Source: Desulfuromonadaceae bacterium
GTDB taxonomy: Bacteria > Desulfobacterota > Desulfuromonadia > Geobacterales > Pseudopelobacteraceae
NCBI GenBank assembly: GCA_028712075.1
Contig: JAQTQX010000025.1
Span: 1-64,000 of the forward strand
Length of the DNA: 64,000 nucleotides
Direction: 5' to 3'
In this document: piece after piece, positions 26,233 to 34,796 of the stretch
Numbering within the stretch: position 1 is the stretch's first letter
Layout: each line of letters opens with the position of its first letter
Translations under genes and position numbers: made by a program
Notes under the pieces: model-generated
The model's database searches: none
What the model was told of the DNA's origin: nothing
Seen by the model: only the letters and a program-made list of their open reading frames with translations

Positions 26233-27312
26233 ATGACGATCAGTAGACGTGGATTCTTGAAGGGGGTAACAGGAAGCGCAGTTGCTCTTGCTGCAGGTGT
26301 ACCGTCGGTAGAAGCTAAAATGTCCACAGTGCTTCCACCGGAAGCGGTAGGGTTGCTGTACGATGCGACCCTGTGTGTCGGATGTAAATCGTGCATGGTC
26401 AACTGCAAGACTAAGAACAGTGTGCCGGGTGGCGCACTGTACAAGGAAGATCTGGTTACCGGAGTTGTCGACGCCCTGATCTGCAAGAAATCAGAGCAGA
26501 CAGAGCCGATGGCGGCTCCTCCATATGAAACAGGTAGTATCAAAGGGAACGAGGGGATATGGGATGCTTCCCAGGATCTTTCCGGAAAAACCCTCAACAT
26601 AATCAAGGCATACAGAAACGGTACCGGCGAAAAGAAGGATTCTCCCACCAACGGACACGCCTTCTTTAAACAGCAGTGTCTACATTGTATTAGTCCGGCC
26701 TGCGTCTCCGTGTGCCCTCCCGGGGCTCTTCTTAAGGACCCGAAGACCGGGGTCGTATATTACGATGCATACCGCTGTATCGGCTGCCGCTACTGTCAGC
26801 TCGCCTGCCCGTTCAATATTCCTCGCTATGAGTGGGATTCTGCCTGGCCGGAAGTACGGAAATGCCAACTATGCAGACATCGATACAAAGACGGCAAGTA
26901 TGCTGCCTGTGCAGAATATTGCCCAACCGGCGCAACCATCTTCGGAAAAGTCACCGATCTTCGCGAAGAGGCAAAGAAACGGTTCGCCATGAAGCCGGGA
27001 GCCATCTACGATTTCCCTATACAGACGTTTAACTCCAGGGAAACTACCTCGCGGCCTGTTGCCGCCTATGCTGACAAGGTTTACGGTCTGACAGAGGCTG
27101 GAGGCACGCAGAACCTCATGCTCTCCGGTGTTTCTTTTGAACTGCTTGGATTCAGCAAAAATATTCCCGATGGTGCGCTTCCTGACCTGACCTGGGCCTA
27201 TATTGCCAAAATACCATGGGTCTTTCTTGGCGTAGCCATAGGCGGAACCACACTTTATGCCATCACACACAGGAAGAGCAGCGACAGCAAGGAGAAGGGG
27301 GGCCACCAATGA
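26233..27312 (+). CDS. hybA: Hydrogenase 4Fe-4S electron-transfer subunit
   Basis: 359 residues with a Tat signal (ISRRGFLKG, 3-11) and four cysteine clusters: CVGCKSCMVNC (near 50), CLHCISPACVSVC (near 150), CIGCRYCQLAC (near 182) and CQLCRHRYKDGKYAACAEYC (near 215). A single C-terminal membrane helix (IPWVFLGVAIGGTTLYAI) anchors it. It passes electrons from the small subunit to HybB. It starts 2 bp after hybS, and its TGA overlaps the hybB ATG. Confidence 0.93.
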   Translation: MTISRRGFLKGVTGSAVALAAGVPSVEAKMSTVLPPEAVGLLYDATLCVGCKSCMVNCKTKNSVPGGALYKEDLVTGVVDALICKKSEQTEPMAAPPYETGSIKGNEGIWDASQDLSGKTLNIIKAYRNGTGEKKDSPTNGHAFFKQQCLHCISPACVSVCPPGALLKDPKTGVVYYDAYRCIGCRYCQLACPFNIPRYEWDSAWPEVRKCQLCRHRYKDGKYAACAEYCPTGATIFGKVTDLREEAKKRFAMKPGAIYDFPIQTFNSRETTSRPVAAYADKVYGLTEAGGTQNLMLSGVSFELLGFSKNIPDGALPDLTWAYIAKIPWVFLGVAIGGTTLYAITHRKSSDSKEKGGHQ

Positions 27313-28511
27313 TTGATTTCACCAGGTATGTCGGTCCCAAAATGGGGGGCGCTTTCAATAAGCTGCTGGATGACAAGCATAGTGAACACCTGGGTATCAA
27401 GTTGGATACTCCGTTTACCAGAGTATTGGTTCTTCTGATACTTGGTGCGGCATGTGTCGGCGGTTACCGAATTATCTTCGGACTTGGCGCATCAACGAAC
27501 ATGAACGACTACTGGCCATGGGGATTATGGATCGCTTTTGATGTTCTGGGCGGTGTGGCCATGGCGGCCGGTGCGTTTATGATCGCGGGCGCTGTCTACA
27601 TATTGAATATGAAAAAGTTCAAGTGCATTGCCCGCGCTTCAATTCTGAACGCCTTTTTTGGCTATCTGCTGGCAGCTATTTCCATCACCTTTGACGTTGG
27701 CCGCTCGGCAGTCATCTGGCATCCGTTAATCATGTGGCAAATTAACTCGGTCATGTTCATCGTTGCCCTGCATCTGGTCTGTTATCTGACCACTCTTGCC
27801 ACGGAATCCAGCCCGATGGTGTTCGAAAAGCTTGGCTGGCATCGCACCCTGAAGTTCCTCCACCGTATAATGGTGGGGGCCGTCATGTTCGGCGTGGCCC
27901 TGTCCCTGCTTCACCAGTCATCACTGGGGGCAAATTACCTGATTCTGCCGAGCAAGCTCTCTCCGCTCTGGTACAACAAACATATTCCGTACATGTTCCT
28001 CGTTTCCGCGTTGATGATGGGGTTCTCCATGGTCAGTTTCGAAACGATCCTGACCAGCAAGGTATTCAACCATAAAGCGTCAAAGGCCGTTATTGAGGGT
28101 TTGGCAAAAGGGATTCTCTGCTTTGGCTGTCTCTACTTTGTCATGAAGACCGTCACCATCATTTCCGGGCCAGGACTTGGGGCATTATTCAACAACGGAT
28201 TTTTAGGCTTTATGTGGCTGCTGGAAATGGCTGTCGGAGTTGTCATCCCAATTCTGCTGTTGGCGAAGAGAGCAAATCGAAAGGACATCGATACGGTTTT
28301 TGTGGTGAGCATTCTGGTGATTCTCGGTGTTCTGCTCAACCGCCTGAATGTGGGCGTATTCGGGGTGTCGGACTATGCAAACCGGGTCGGCAGCGACTAC
28401 TTCCCTTCAATCATGGAGTTTATACTGACAGCGGGCATGATTGCCTTTGCAATACTGGGATTCAAGCTCTGTGCGAAATATCTGAACCTGTTTCCTGAAA
28501 CGGAGCATTGA
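27309..28511 (+). CDS. hybB: Hydrogenase membrane subunit, NrfD/HybB type
   Basis: A quinone-linked integral membrane subunit of about 400 residues with nine or ten membrane helices, including MNDYWPWGLWIAFDVLGG and HRIMVGAVMFGVALSLLHQS, typical of HybB/NrfD proteins. It delivers electrons from HybA to the menaquinone pool. I use the ATG at 27309 (ATGA overlap with hybA, GGAG site upstream); the open frame reaches 27216, but the extra N-terminus is a shadow of hybA. Confidence 0.93.
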   Translation: MIDFTRYVGPKMGGAFNKLLDDKHSEHLGIKLDTPFTRVLVLLILGAACVGGYRIIFGLGASTNMNDYWPWGLWIAFDVLGGVAMAAGAFMIAGAVYILNMKKFKCIARASILNAFFGYLLAAISITFDVGRSAVIWHPLIMWQINSVMFIVALHLVCYLTTLATESSPMVFEKLGWHRTLKFLHRIMVGAVMFGVALSLLHQSSLGANYLILPSKLSPLWYNKHIPYMFLVSALMMGFSMVSFETILTSKVFNHKASKAVIEGLAKGILCFGCLYFVMKTVTIISGPGLGALFNNGFLGFMWLLEMAVGVVIPILLLAKRANRKDIDTVFVVSILVILGVLLNRLNVGVFGVSDYANRVGSDYFPSIMEFILTAGMIAFAILGFKLCAKYLNLFPETEH

Positions 28512-28566
28512 TTCAGGACCAATTTTTTGACTACACATTTCAACTATATGAAACCATGGAGGAAGT

Positions 28567-30267
28567 ATGGCAACTCGAATCACCATTGATCCGGTAACAC
28601 GAATAGAAGGGCATTTACGAGTAGACTGCGAACTGTCCGGCGGCAAAGTCAGCAATGCCTGGGCATCCGGGCAGATGTGGCGCGGCATAGAAACCATTCT
28701 TAAGGGGAGGGACCCTCGTGAGGCGTGGCTTTTTACCCAGCGTATCTGCGGTGTCTGTACGACCGTACACGCAATTGCATCGGTCAGATCCGTGGAAAGC
28801 GCCTTAAAGCTGGAAGTTCCTCTGAATGCCCAGTACATCAGGAATATGCTGATTGCCGCCCACGCTATTCAGGATCATATCGTACACTTCTACCACCTCT
28901 CGGCTCTTGACTGGGTGGATGTAACTTCGGCTCTCAAAGCAGACCCAAAAAAGACCGCTTCGCTTGCCCAGGGTATCTCCTCGTGGCATCTGAACAGTGT
29001 TCAGGAGTTGTCCCAGACTCAGGAACGGCTGAAGGCTTTTGTCGGAGGCGGTCAGCTCGGTATATTTGCCAACGGTTACTGGGGACACCCGGCCATGAAG
29101 CTTTCCCCTGAAGTCAATCTCCTTGCGACCACCCATTATCTTCAGGCTCTTGAGGTGCAGCGCAGGGCAAACATGATTATCTCGATACTCGGCTCCAAGA
29201 CTCCACATATTCAGAACCTTGCGGTCGGCGGTGTGACCAACGCGATAAACACAGACAGTCCTTCCACTCTTTCCATGGAACGGCTTTTCTATGTTAAAAC
29301 GCTTATTGACGAACTGGGTGATTTTATTAACAATGTCTACCTTCCGGATGTGTGTGCAATCGGCGCTTTCTACAGCGAATGGACCGCATATGGTGCAGGC
29401 GTGATGAATTATCTTAGTGTTCCGGAGTACCCGTTGGATACCAAGTGTACATCCTTTGCCCATGCCGGTGGATATATTCCGAACGGCGACGTATCAAAAT
29501 TCCAGCCGATAAAAAACTTCCAGGATGAATATTTCATCAAGGGAGTAAGCGAGAGCAACAAGCATGCATGGTACAAGGGGAATGCGGATCTCCACCCCTG
29601 GAAAGGGGAGACAGATCCGGAATACACCGACTTCCAGGACAACGGAAAATATTCCTGGGTCAAGGCTCCGACGTTCCATGGTGCTCCGGCCCAGGTCGGG
29701 CCATTGGCGAATGTTCTCTGCATGTACGCTGCCGGTCATGCTCCGACGAAAAAATACACCGAAAAGGCGCTTGCCACCGTCAGCAGTCTGGCCGGCAAAA
29801 CAGTCGGTATCGGTGCCCTTCATTCAACTATCGGACGACATGCAGCAAGGGCTGTCCGTGCAGCCGTGATTCATGAGACGCTTCAGAATCAGTGGCAGCT
29901 CCTGATTGAAAATATCGGTAAAGGGGACACCACAATCTTCAACAAGCCTGAATTTCCCAATGGCGAAGTCAGAGGCGTCGGTATGCATGAAGCTCCGCGA
30001 GGTGTTTTGTCTCACTGGATTGTCATTGACAAGAAGAAGATCAAAAATTACCAGGCGGTCGTGCCGTCTACGTGGAACTCCAGTCCGAGAAACTCCAAGG
30101 ACGCACCGGGGCCATATGAGGCATCACTGATCGGCACTCCGATCGCGGTTCCGGACAAGCCGCTGGAGGTATTGAGAACGGTTCACTCTTTCGACCCTTG
30201 TCTGGCTTGTGCCATTCATCTGGTCGATAAGGAAAACAAGGAAATTGTCAAGGTCAGGGCCTTATAG
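28567..30267 (+). CDS. hybC: [NiFe]-hydrogenase large subunit
   Basis: 566-residue catalytic subunit. The N-terminal metal motif is RICGVCTTVH (about 59-68) and the C-terminal one DPCLACAIH, giving the four Cys ligands of the Ni-Fe centre; no selenocysteine. The 15 residues after that His (LVDKENKEIVKVRAL) would be removed by the maturation protease encoded next. An AGGAAG site precedes the ATG. It is exported with the Tat-tagged small subunit. Confidence 0.96.
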   Translation: MATRITIDPVTRIEGHLRVDCELSGGKVSNAWASGQMWRGIETILKGRDPREAWLFTQRICGVCTTVHAIASVRSVESALKLEVPLNAQYIRNMLIAAHAIQDHIVHFYHLSALDWVDVTSALKADPKKTASLAQGISSWHLNSVQELSQTQERLKAFVGGGQLGIFANGYWGHPAMKLSPEVNLLATTHYLQALEVQRRANMIISILGSKTPHIQNLAVGGVTNAINTDSPSTLSMERLFYVKTLIDELGDFINNVYLPDVCAIGAFYSEWTAYGAGVMNYLSVPEYPLDTKCTSFAHAGGYIPNGDVSKFQPIKNFQDEYFIKGVSESNKHAWYKGNADLHPWKGETDPEYTDFQDNGKYSWVKAPTFHGAPAQVGPLANVLCMYAAGHAPTKKYTEKALATVSSLAGKTVGIGALHSTIGRHAARAVRAAVIHETLQNQWQLLIENIGKGDTTIFNKPEFPNGEVRGVGMHEAPRGVLSHWIVIDKKKIKNYQAVVPSTWNSSPRNSKDAPGPYEASLIGTPIAVPDKPLEVLRTVHSFDPCLACAIHLVDKENKEIVKVRAL

Positions 30268-30276
30268 GGATACTCA

Positions 30277-30753
30277 ATGAATGTTTTGGTAATGGGAATC
30301 GGTAACCTGCTCCTTCAAGATGAGGGAGCAGGGGTATGGGTGGTTGAAGAGTTTGAGAAACGGTACGAGACGCCTGAAGGGGTGGAACTTCTGGATGGCG
30401 GGACCAGCGGCATAGAGTTGCTGCAGTATATTTACGGGAGGGACGTACTCATACTGATAGATGTTGTGAGAAACGGCGACCCGTGCGGCACCCTTACCCG
30501 GTTTGAAGGTGATGATGTCCCGGCGCTTTTCCAGAAGAAGATATCTCCTCATCAGTTGGGAATTTCTGACCTGCTTGCTACGGCACGACTGGTTGATATG
30601 ATGCCGAAACAGGTCATACTTCTGGGTATTGAGCCGAAATCAATTGATACCGGCCTGGAATTGACACCTGAAATTGGCGCACAGATCGGTCGTATGGCCG
30701 ATTTGGTTGCAGAGGAAATTACGGCGCTGGGCATCCCGATCATGCAAAAATAA
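30277..30753 (+). CDS. hybD: Hydrogenase maturation endopeptidase
   Basis: 158 residues of the HybD/HyaD (M52) family. It recognises nickel in the large subunit and cuts its C-terminal tail. Features are GIGNLLLQDEGAGVW (Ni-ligand Glu16), the LIDV Asp near 62 and a His in SPHQLGISD near 93. It starts 9 bp after hybC. In Geobacter this position is held by hybP/hoxM-type genes. Confidence 0.93.
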   Translation: MNVLVMGIGNLLLQDEGAGVWVVEEFEKRYETPEGVELLDGGTSGIELLQYIYGRDVLILIDVVRNGDPCGTLTRFEGDDVPALFQKKISPHQLGISDLLATARLVDMMPKQVILLGIEPKSIDTGLELTPEIGAQIGRMADLVAEEITALGIPIMQK

Positions 30754-30798
30754 AACACACTTCGGCTTCCGAAAGTTGTAATAGAATCCGCACTTCAG

Positions 30799-30851
30799 AT
30801 AACTCTGTTAACCAGATTCTTGTCAGTGAACAGTCTGGTTTGCAGAGTTAT
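30799..30851. other. Long interrupted hairpin after hybD
   Basis: ATAACTCTG pairs with CAGAGTTAT (outer 9 bp) and AACCAGA with TCTGGTT (inner 7 bp), separated by a 2x2 internal loop and closed by a 17-nt loop. No U tract follows. It could be a transcript end, an RNA stabiliser of the hyb message, or an operator for the next gene. Confidence 0.6.
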
Positions 30852-30937
30852 ATTCATTCGCATCAATCTGTCTCAAAGCAACCTTTCCGGCACAGATATT
30901 TTGTGATCCTCCTCAACATGTAATTGCCGCCAAAATT

Positions 30938-33178
30938 ATGAAATCATCCTCGTACACTATACCCGCCGAAAATATTGGCAGCGCCTTCAGTTGGCACATG
31001 CTGCCGGCGTTTGATGCCTTTCCGGGAGGTTCCCAGTGGGTAAAAAATCTGAACCTGCGCCTCAGGATCCTTGGAGCGTCACGGAGCCACGTCCTGATCC
31101 AGGGGGAGGCCGGAACCTGGAAGGATCTTGCAGCTCGTCTTATCCATTATTATGGAGACCCAGCCAGTCCGGTACTGTTTCTTGATTGTGCTTCTCCACC
31201 TCTGGTAATCGCGAATTCAGAAAGAGGAATTCGTAACGTACTGCCGCTTGAGAATGCTCAGGAGACAGCTCTCTTTGGAACAATATCTGACTGTCCTGGT
31301 ACTGAACCTCTGGTGCGGCGCGGAGCTCTCGAACTCGCTGCCGGTGGAGACCTTTTTCTGCGCAATATCGACTCTCTGACTTCCGCCATGCAGGAAAAAC
31401 TTTGCCAATTTTTGGAAACGGGACAATTCGGACGTCTGATGGACAGTGAGTGGCGAGGAGGAGTCAGGATTATTGCCTCAAAGGAGACGCTACGGGCATT
31501 TAATGAAACGGGGCGTTTCAGGCGTTCTGGAGAGAGCGAATGGCGTGAAGCCATGATAACAGGTATTGAAACGAAAGGTGAGTCGCTGGCTCGATTGGCC
31601 GAATGCGGAAGGTTCAACAAAGCTCTTTTCAAAAAACTGAGTGCGGAAACGATAGATATGATGCCTCTCAATGAACGAAAGAAGGATATTCCGGTGATGA
31701 CATCCTGTCTGCTGAAATCACTGAATGCGCAACATCATAAATGTATACAGCGACTCTCCCAGAAGGCCCATAATTTACTCATTGACCATGATTGGCCACT
31801 CAACTGCAGCGAATTATATCAAGTACTCAGCCGGGCTGTTATTCTCTGTAATGACGAAGAAGTAGGCGCCGAACATATTGTCCCTCAGAAATCGCCGTTC
31901 CCTGACGGTCGTTTCAACCTCCTGACCTTGGCTCTGGCTGAAAAATTTACCCACCGACCTGATTTTCCTCGTGTGCTCCGCAAAATATCGGTCCCGTTTT
32001 TTCTGCTGCTTACCGTATATGCCCTGCTGGGCCCTCAGTATGGCAATGCTGCCAACCTGGCGGTCTGGACACTCTGGTGGCCATCGCTTCTGTTAACCAC
32101 GCTGTTCTTTGCCCGTGGCTGGTGCAGTTGGTGCCCACTTGAGGCCATTAGTGAATTCATCGGTGCAAAAACCGGTGTAGTGCGAAACCCCGATACCTGG
32201 CTGCGTCTTTGGGGGCCGACTCTCAGCTTAAGCGGCATCGTGTTGATACTGCTGGTGGAGCAGGCTTCCGGCATGTTCTCCCGGTCTTTTGCCACCGGAT
32301 TATTACTGTCCGGACTTTTTGTGGCCACCGCTACAAGCGACCTGATACTTGGAAGGCGTGGCTGGTGCAAATATCTTTGTCCGTTGGGACGAATCGTTGG
32401 CCTCATGTCAAGAATGTCCTTTCTGGAGATGCACAGCAACCGCACTGTCTGCGCCGTTCGTTGCCGGATTGATGAATGCGTCAAGGAGAAAGAGTGCCCG
32501 ATGGGGCTTCATCCATCCGGCATTGATAATTCCGACCATTGTATTCTTTGTCTTGATTGCGTACGGAACTGCACGCATCATGCAATGCAGCTTGACATCA
32601 GAAATCCTGTTCAGGGGCTCTTAAACAACGACAGACGTGGATTTAACGAGGCGTTTTTCAGCGTGACCCTGGTAGGCGTCATCATTGCTGCCAAGGCGAC
32701 TCCGCTTGTTGCGGGGCGCAGGCTGGAAGTTTTCTCCCACACGCTCTGGAGTCTGCCCGAGTTTATATTGGCTCTTTTCATTTCAGCTGTTTTCACGGGG
32801 ACGGCGATGCTTGTTTCCGCCGGAGTTCGGGGACATGGATGGAAACCGGTTTTTGCTGCGTGCGGAATTGCGTACCTGCCAATGGCATTTACCGGGCTGT
32901 TTGTCTTATATTACAGGGCATTGGTGGAGGGGGGTGCACAACTGGTACCGCTGCTGCTTACTGCAACCGGTTTTGGACAGTGGCTTGATATTGAACGGCT
33001 TACCCCTGAATTCGGTACCCTGCGTCTGCTGATTTACCCGATTATCTTGGCCGGCGCACTCTCTTCGTGGCTTGTTCTGGGGCGTCTGCACGAGAAACAG
33101 AGCAGGAATGATGCCGGGTTCATCGGACATCGGCTGCTGGTACTGTGTGCTGCTATACTATTTATGCTTGTGTTGTAG
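30938..33178 (+). CDS. Degenerate AAA+ / membrane polyferredoxin fusion
   Basis: 746 residues. Residues about 30-320 resemble the AAA+ domain of sigma-54 activators but lack its working parts: Walker A is GEAGTWKD (56-63, canonical GESGTGKE), Walker B is FLRNID (140-145, canonical FLDEIG) and the GAFTGA loop is absent. Residues about 350-746 form a NapH/NosR-type protein: several membrane helices, CSWCP (396-400), CKYLCP (477-482), C-x3-C-x3-C style cysteines (505-520) and a classical CILCLDCVRNC ferredoxin motif (535-545), then four more helices. It has no helix-turn-helix. Position after hybD suggests a redox or assembly role tied to the hydrogenase. Confidence 0.88.
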   Translation: MKSSSYTIPAENIGSAFSWHMLPAFDAFPGGSQWVKNLNLRLRILGASRSHVLIQGEAGTWKDLAARLIHYYGDPASPVLFLDCASPPLVIANSERGIRNVLPLENAQETALFGTISDCPGTEPLVRRGALELAAGGDLFLRNIDSLTSAMQEKLCQFLETGQFGRLMDSEWRGGVRIIASKETLRAFNETGRFRRSGESEWREAMITGIETKGESLARLAECGRFNKALFKKLSAETIDMMPLNERKKDIPVMTSCLLKSLNAQHHKCIQRLSQKAHNLLIDHDWPLNCSELYQVLSRAVILCNDEEVGAEHIVPQKSPFPDGRFNLLTLALAEKFTHRPDFPRVLRKISVPFFLLLTVYALLGPQYGNAANLAVWTLWWPSLLLTTLFFARGWCSWCPLEAISEFIGAKTGVVRNPDTWLRLWGPTLSLSGIVLILLVEQASGMFSRSFATGLLLSGLFVATATSDLILGRRGWCKYLCPLGRIVGLMSRMSFLEMHSNRTVCAVRCRIDECVKEKECPMGLHPSGIDNSDHCILCLDCVRNCTHHAMQLDIRNPVQGLLNNDRRGFNEAFFSVTLVGVIIAAKATPLVAGRRLEVFSHTLWSLPEFILALFISAVFTGTAMLVSAGVRGHGWKPVFAACGIAYLPMAFTGLFVLYYRALVEGGAQLVPLLLTATGFGQWLDIERLTPEFGTLRLLIYPIILAGALSSWLVLGRLHEKQSRNDAGFIGHRLLVLCAAILFMLVL

Positions 33179-33404
33179 AATGCTCTTTCTTGATCAACGC
33201 AACAACCCGGGCATATAACTCGTCTCCATCCCTGCCGGTTACCTTTATTTTGTCAACAACCGCAACCGGCACTTCTCGGCAGACACCACACTGTTTGACG
33301 CAGCCCTTGATCTTGATGTTCAGGTCGGGAAACACCTCTTCAAGTCGTCGTACTACCTTGCCTTTTCCCTTGTTATGTTCGCAGAAGCGAACCTTCACCG
33401 GCAT
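33162..33404 (-). CDS. DUF1450-type small Cys protein
   Basis: 80 residues resembling DUF1450/YuzB-like thioredoxin-fold proteins. Four cysteines are placed as in 2Fe-2S thioredoxin-like ferredoxins: one in RFCEHN near the start and three in GCVKQCGVC (about 34-41). A 2Fe-2S or metal-binding role is likely but not shown. Its last 17 bp overlap the end of the converging fusion gene. The ferritin gene lies 3 bp upstream, so the two are probably cotranscribed. Confidence 0.75.
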   Translation of the reverse strand: MPVKVRFCEHNKGKGKVVRRLEEVFPDLNIKIKGCVKQCGVCREVPVAVVDKIKVTGRDGDELYARVVALIKKEHSTTQA

Positions 33405-33407
33405 CAG

Positions 33408-33929
33408 TTACACTGCCAGCGGTGAGCCGACCGGAGCGACAAAGACCCGCTGCCCCATCTCGCCGTCGATCATCAGAATGCCCTGTCCGTTGTCGCCGAC
33501 AATTTTGAGTTTGGCAATGAGATCGCGGTCGTTGTTCTCCTCTTCAATCTGCTCGGTAACAAACCACTGCAGAAAGATCTGGGTTGCATGATCCTTCTCT
33601 TGAACAGCCTGCTCGCAGAGGTTGTTGATACAGGAGGTAATCATCTGCTCGTGGCCGAGGGTCTTCTGCATCAGGTCGAGCAGTGATTTATATTTGTTGG
33701 GGACAGCCTTGCTGGCCGGTATGGAGATGACACTGCCCTGATCAGTCAGGTAGGTATAGAATTTCATGAAGTGGATCATTTCTTCACGGTACTGGACAAA
33801 AAACCAGTTGGCAGCGCCTTTCAGCCCCATTTCATTGGCGTAGGACGACATGACGAGATACATATTGGCAGAAAACAGTTCGAGGTTCATATGAGTGTTA
33901 ATTGCTTCAGACATTTTCTTGCTGATCAT
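33408..33929 (-). CDS. ftnA: Non-heme ferritin
   Basis: 173 residues with the four-helix ferritin fold. Ferroxidase ligands are visible: Glu17 (MNLELFSANMY), Glu50 and His53 (REEMIHF), Glu94 (GHEQM) and the EQIEEE helix near 130. It oxidises and stores iron as a 24-mer in the cytosol. There is a good AGGAGG site before the ATG. It pairs with the DUF1450 gene downstream. Confidence 0.93.
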   Translation of the reverse strand: MISKKMSEAINTHMNLELFSANMYLVMSSYANEMGLKGAANWFFVQYREEMIHFMKFYTYLTDQGSVISIPASKAVPNKYKSLLDLMQKTLGHEQMITSCINNLCEQAVQEKDHATQIFLQWFVTEQIEEENNDRDLIAKLKIVGDNGQGILMIDGEMGQRVFVAPVGSPLAV

Positions 33930-33971
33930 AACGGGAAACCTCCTGAGTATTTTTGTTGACTATACCGTATA

Positions 33972-34775
33972 TCAGGACTTTTTCAATCCTGAATTACGGC
34001 ATGACGTGCGGCGTGCCAGCAGCATAACAGCCCCGGTTCCAATAATGAACATCGGCAGACTGAGCAGCTGCCCCATTGAAAAAATACCGAAGAATGTACC
34101 GAGCTGGGCGTCGGGTTGCCTGAAAAACTCGATGATAAAGCGGAACAGGCCGTAACCGGCAACAAAAGACCAGCCGGCAATACCGGTTGTCTCATTGCTG
34201 CGCGACATGAAACGCACGATGAAAAAAAGTACCGACCCCTCCAGAAATGCCTCGTAGAGCTGGGATGGGTGACGCGGCTGTCCATCACTGCCGGGGAAGA
34301 TGATAGCCCAGGGTACCGTGGTTGCTCTGCCGTACAGCTCCCCGTTAATGAAATTGCCGAGTCTGCCGAGCCCGAGACCAACCGGCGCACAGAGAGCTGC
34401 CATATCTATCAGGGTAAAGAACGGGATGTTCTTGCGGCGGGCGTAAACCAGGAAGGCCAGAATAACTCCGAGGAAGCCGCCATGGAACGACATGCCTCCT
34501 TCCCAGACGGCAAACAGCTTGAACGGATGAGCCAGATAGAAACCAAGGTTGTAGAAGATGATATACCCGGTACGACCGCCCAAAACTACGCCCATTGCCC
34601 CGTAGAATAGCAGATCGGCAATGTCATCTTTTGTCAGGGGGAGCTGTTTACGGGCCGCTTCTGAACGGAGTATGAAATAGGTGGCGAGGAAGGCGAGAAC
34701 GTACATCAGCCCGTACCAGCGGAACTGGAGCGGGCCGATGCTCAGAAAAACCGGATCAATGTGCGGAAATGTCAT
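33972..34775 (-). CDS. lgt: Prolipoprotein diacylglyceryl transferase
   Basis: 267-residue, seven-helix inner-membrane enzyme that transfers diacylglycerol to the lipobox Cys of prolipoproteins. It carries the Lgt signature GRLGNFINGELYGR (near 135-148), the essential RYGLMY region (RWYGLMYVLAF, near 19) and the HPSQLYEA motif (near 172). Length is normal for the family. SerA follows in the opposite transcript order (serA first). Confidence 0.96.
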   Translation of the reverse strand: MTFPHIDPVFLSIGPLQFRWYGLMYVLAFLATYFILRSEAARKQLPLTKDDIADLLFYGAMGVVLGGRTGYIIFYNLGFYLAHPFKLFAVWEGGMSFHGGFLGVILAFLVYARRKNIPFFTLIDMAALCAPVGLGLGRLGNFINGELYGRATTVPWAIIFPGSDGQPRHPSQLYEAFLEGSVLFFIVRFMSRSNETTGIAGWSFVAGYGLFRFIIEFFRQPDAQLGTFFGIFSMGQLLSLPMFIIGTGAVMLLARRTSCRNSGLKKS

Positions 34776-34796
34776 ATAAAATGGCAGACCGGGTTA

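Noticed and set aside
30880-30905. Sigma-54-like GGCACAGATATTTTG before the fusion gene
   Set aside because: The distance between GG and the -12 element is wrong and the GC is missing.
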